A stretch of DNA of 25,413 nucleotides, taken from assembly GCA_964510065.1 (NCBI GenBank), contig CAZEAC010000063.1, positions 1-25,413 on the forward strand. The letters run 5' to 3'. Below, in pieces: positions 23,862-25,413 of the stretch; position 1 is the first letter of the stretch, and each line of letters begins with the position of its first letter. Under the pieces are notes generated by a model that was not told the origin of the DNA, searched no databases, and saw only the letters and a program-made list of their open reading frames with translations. The translations under genes and the position numbers were made by a program. This stretch comes from CAZEAC01 sp964510065. Its GTDB lineage: Bacteria > Bdellovibrionota_C > UBA2361 > CAIXSY01.

Positions 23862-24845
23862 ATGCGTCTACGTGATCAGGAGCGAGAGATTCTGGCCTGT
23901 TGCCTGCTCAATGCGGATTTGAGCGCCGCAGAAATCGCGCATGTCACTAGACTCCGAACGCATGTTGTTCAACATTTCCTTCGGAAGTTAAGAGACGAAA
24001 AGCTTCTCAGCCGAATTTCGTTAATAGATCTGCATAGAGTGGGGCTTGCCTATTTCGGCATCTTTTTCTCTCCTTCACCGGGCAAGAGCCGCGAGCTGCT
24101 GATAAGACTTCTTGCGGAGAACGCCCAGGTGGCATTTCTCTCCGAGTACTCGGGCTCGTTCCGTTATGGAACCGCGATTATGGCCCGTTCAGCGCACGAA
24201 GCGCTCGATATATTTTTTGGCTTGCTCAAGCGAAGTGCAGCATCACTGATACACAAAGCGACGGCTACACGTACGGCGCTCTTCGACATCCCGCGTGGCT
24301 TTCTCTCATCGAAGAGCTATGCAAAGCCGGTGCAGATCTCTGGACCTTACACAGAGATAGAGCCATTGAACTTGCTTGATCAACGTATTCTCTCCGCGTT
24401 GACAACTATGACTTTTGATTCTTATCGCGAACTCGCGGGAAAGCTTGAAGTGCCATACTCCACGCTCGATACCCGGATGCGTTCCTTGCGCGAGCGCAAG
24501 ATCTTATTGCGCGCCATCTATAGCGCTCCAGCGGCGCTCTTTTCTAGGACTGCATTTAAACTTCTCATATTTACCCGTGATCTGTCGCCGGAGGTACGCA
24601 ATGACCTTCGAAAATTTGTTATGGCGCTGGCTTCGGCAATGCATTATCTCGAATGTTTTGGCAGCTGGGACTGTGAGCTTAATATAGAGGTTGAGAATCA
24701 ATCGGAGCTTTCGGCTGTCATTGACGCGCTGCAAGCGCGGTTTGGTGCAAGTATTACTGAGATTGTACCGCTTGGACTGGTTACTGCGCACAAACGGTGG
24801 TGTTATCCGGGATTCCGGAATGCAGCCCAGGGGACGGTGCGCTAA
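23862..24845 (+). CDS. Tandem Lrp/AsnC-type transcriptional regulator
   Basis: A 327-residue DNA-binding regulator made of two Lrp/AsnC-like units in one chain. Unit 1: a winged helix at about 1-50 (LSAAEIAHVTRLRTHVVQHF) and an effector-binding-like domain to about 145. Unit 2: LDQRILSALTTMTFDSYREL starts a typical AsnC helix-turn-helix at 172-215, with RSLRERKILLR at its end, and a RAM-like alpha/beta domain follows to about 305. Ordinary Lrp proteins are about 150-165 residues with one unit and act as dimers or octamers; a fused pair would behave as a built-in dimer with two different effector pockets. It starts 127 bases from the divergent solenoid-protein gene. AGAG just before the ATG is a weak ribosome binding site. 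Confidence 0.8.
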   Translation: MRLRDQEREILACCLLNADLSAAEIAHVTRLRTHVVQHFLRKLRDEKLLSRISLIDLHRVGLAYFGIFFSPSPGKSRELLIRLLAENAQVAFLSEYSGSFRYGTAIMARSAHEALDIFFGLLKRSAASLIHKATATRTALFDIPRGFLSSKSYAKPVQISGPYTEIEPLNLLDQRILSALTTMTFDSYRELAGKLEVPYSTLDTRMRSLRERKILLRAIYSAPAALFSRTAFKLLIFTRDLSPEVRNDLRKFVMALASAMHYLECFGSWDCELNIEVENQSELSAVIDALQARFGASITEIVPLGLVTAHKRWCYPGFRNAAQGTVR

Positions 24846-25044
24846 TGATTTGTTGCGTGCGCTCCGCGACATTGCAATACAAGCGAAGCAAAAAGCAATT
24901 CTTGCAGTGATTGCGGTTGAGCCAGCCAACAAGCGCTCTATTGCGTTATTTAAAACTAGCCTTGGCTGCCGAGAAATTGGTCGTCATTACGATGAAGAAA
25001 GGAATATTATGTGGGGACTCTTTAAGAGTATTGAGTTACAGTAA
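24841..25044 (+). pseudogene. C-terminal remnant of a GNAT acetyltransferase
   Basis: Immediately after the regulator stop, in another frame, about 67 residues resemble the end of a GNAT N-acetyltransferase: an amphipathic helix, then AVIAVEPANKRSIALFKTSL (compare the family pattern of N-x-x-S-I-x-L-F-x-x-x-G-F), then REIGRHYDEERNIMWGLF. The N-terminal half with the acetyl-CoA-binding Q/R-x-x-G-x-G/A loop is missing. The frame continues upstream only as an out-of-phase reading of the regulator gene. I read it as a 5'-truncated relic, although a short protein started at a TTG cannot be excluded. Confidence 0.5.
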
Positions 25045-25177
25045 AACGGCTCACTAAGCGTAGCTGCAGACTTGGGCAGCCAGCTGTCCATGAGTAATTC
25101 AGTCGTGCGCATCACTATAGGTAGATGAGCTGAGCGGCACAGGTTACAGTACGAATCGCTGGACTTCAAAAAATGAA

Positions 25178-25413
25178 ATGCCTCTAATCGAACTACAGAC
25201 ATATATTCAGGCTCCAATCAAAAGATGCTTCGACCTTTCACGAAGCGTCGATTTGCATAAACTAAGTCTTGCCCACACAAAGGAAGAAGCTGTTGCTGGA
25301 GTAACATCCGGTTTACTAGGACTACATCAAGAAGTTACTTGGAGGGCGACACATTTCGGCATTCCGCAGCAATTGACTGTAAGAATTGATCGCTTTGAGT
25401 CACCCCTGTTCTT
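25178..25413 (+). CDS. SRPBCC-family protein, N-terminal part (runs off the window)
   Basis: The first 78 residues of a START/Bet v1-like (SRPBCC) ligand-binding protein. MPLIELQTYIQAPIKRCFDL, then LSLAHTKEEAVAGVTSGLLG and HQEVTWRATHFGIPQQLTV, closely follow the pattern of bacterial SRPBCC cyclase/dehydrase-like proteins (TxIxAPxxxCFDLSRSIDLH...AVAGVTSGLIGLGDxVTWRARHFG). These proteins bind hydrophobic ligands in a deep cavity; the role of this subgroup is not established. The ATG at 25178 begins directly before the first beta strand, as in homologues. No strong ribosome binding site is seen. The gene continues beyond 25413. Confidence 0.85.
   Translation, partial: MPLIELQTYIQAPIKRCFDLSRSVDLHKLSLAHTKEEAVAGVTSGLLGLHQEVTWRATHFGIPQQLTVRIDRFESPLF

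Overview
The window reads as chromosomal DNA of a Gram-negative bacterium of moderate GC. The signs are a SPOR-domain envelope protein, a PilB-type secretion ATPase, a GlpD-type dehydrogenase, several Sec signal peptides and frequent GTG/TTG starts. The gene set and its order (CCA enzyme, ArgRS-like gene, SPOR protein) recall the old deltaproteobacterial and Bdellovibrionota-like lineages. No rRNA or other marker lies in the window, so this placement is an inference. I saw no tRNA, rRNA, CRISPR array, integrase or intact transposase.

Region by region. 1-9.2 kb is accessory in character: the tail of a four-helix-bundle protein, an unknown two-helix membrane protein, a 177-bp MITE-like element, an acylphosphatase, an exported orphan, an M11-like metzincin protease, an orphan GAF-PilB ATPase, and two orphan genes separated by a strong intrinsic terminator. 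9.5-20.1 kb is a co-directional, housekeeping-like block: a CCA-adding-type nucleotidyltransferase translationally coupled to a catalytically decayed arginyl-tRNA synthetase homologue, a SPOR protein with its own promoter, a membrane-anchored PP2C phosphatase with a long coiled-coil tail, purH-purD, a small exported protein and a glycerol-3-phosphate dehydrogenase. 20.2-25.4 kb holds a DUF3592-like membrane protein, a zinc-less MDR oxidoreductase, an alpha-helical solenoid protein divergent from a tandem Lrp/AsnC-type regulator, a remnant of a GNAT acetyltransferase, and the 5' end of an SRPBCC protein that runs off the window.

How the genes fit together. purH and purD supply adjacent steps of purine synthesis. 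The CCA-type enzyme and the ArgRS-like protein share a stop/start overlap and probably act together on tRNA. The ArgRS-like protein keeps the N-terminal tRNA-contacting domain and the DALR-type anticodon domain but has lost the HIGH-type signature, so it looks like a pseudo-synthetase. This is the strongest candidate here for something undescribed.

A second theme is promoter layout. At several genes the best -10 hexamer lies only 6-10 bases from the start codon, which predicts leaderless mRNAs. At one of them a perfect 14-bp palindrome sits between -35 and -10.
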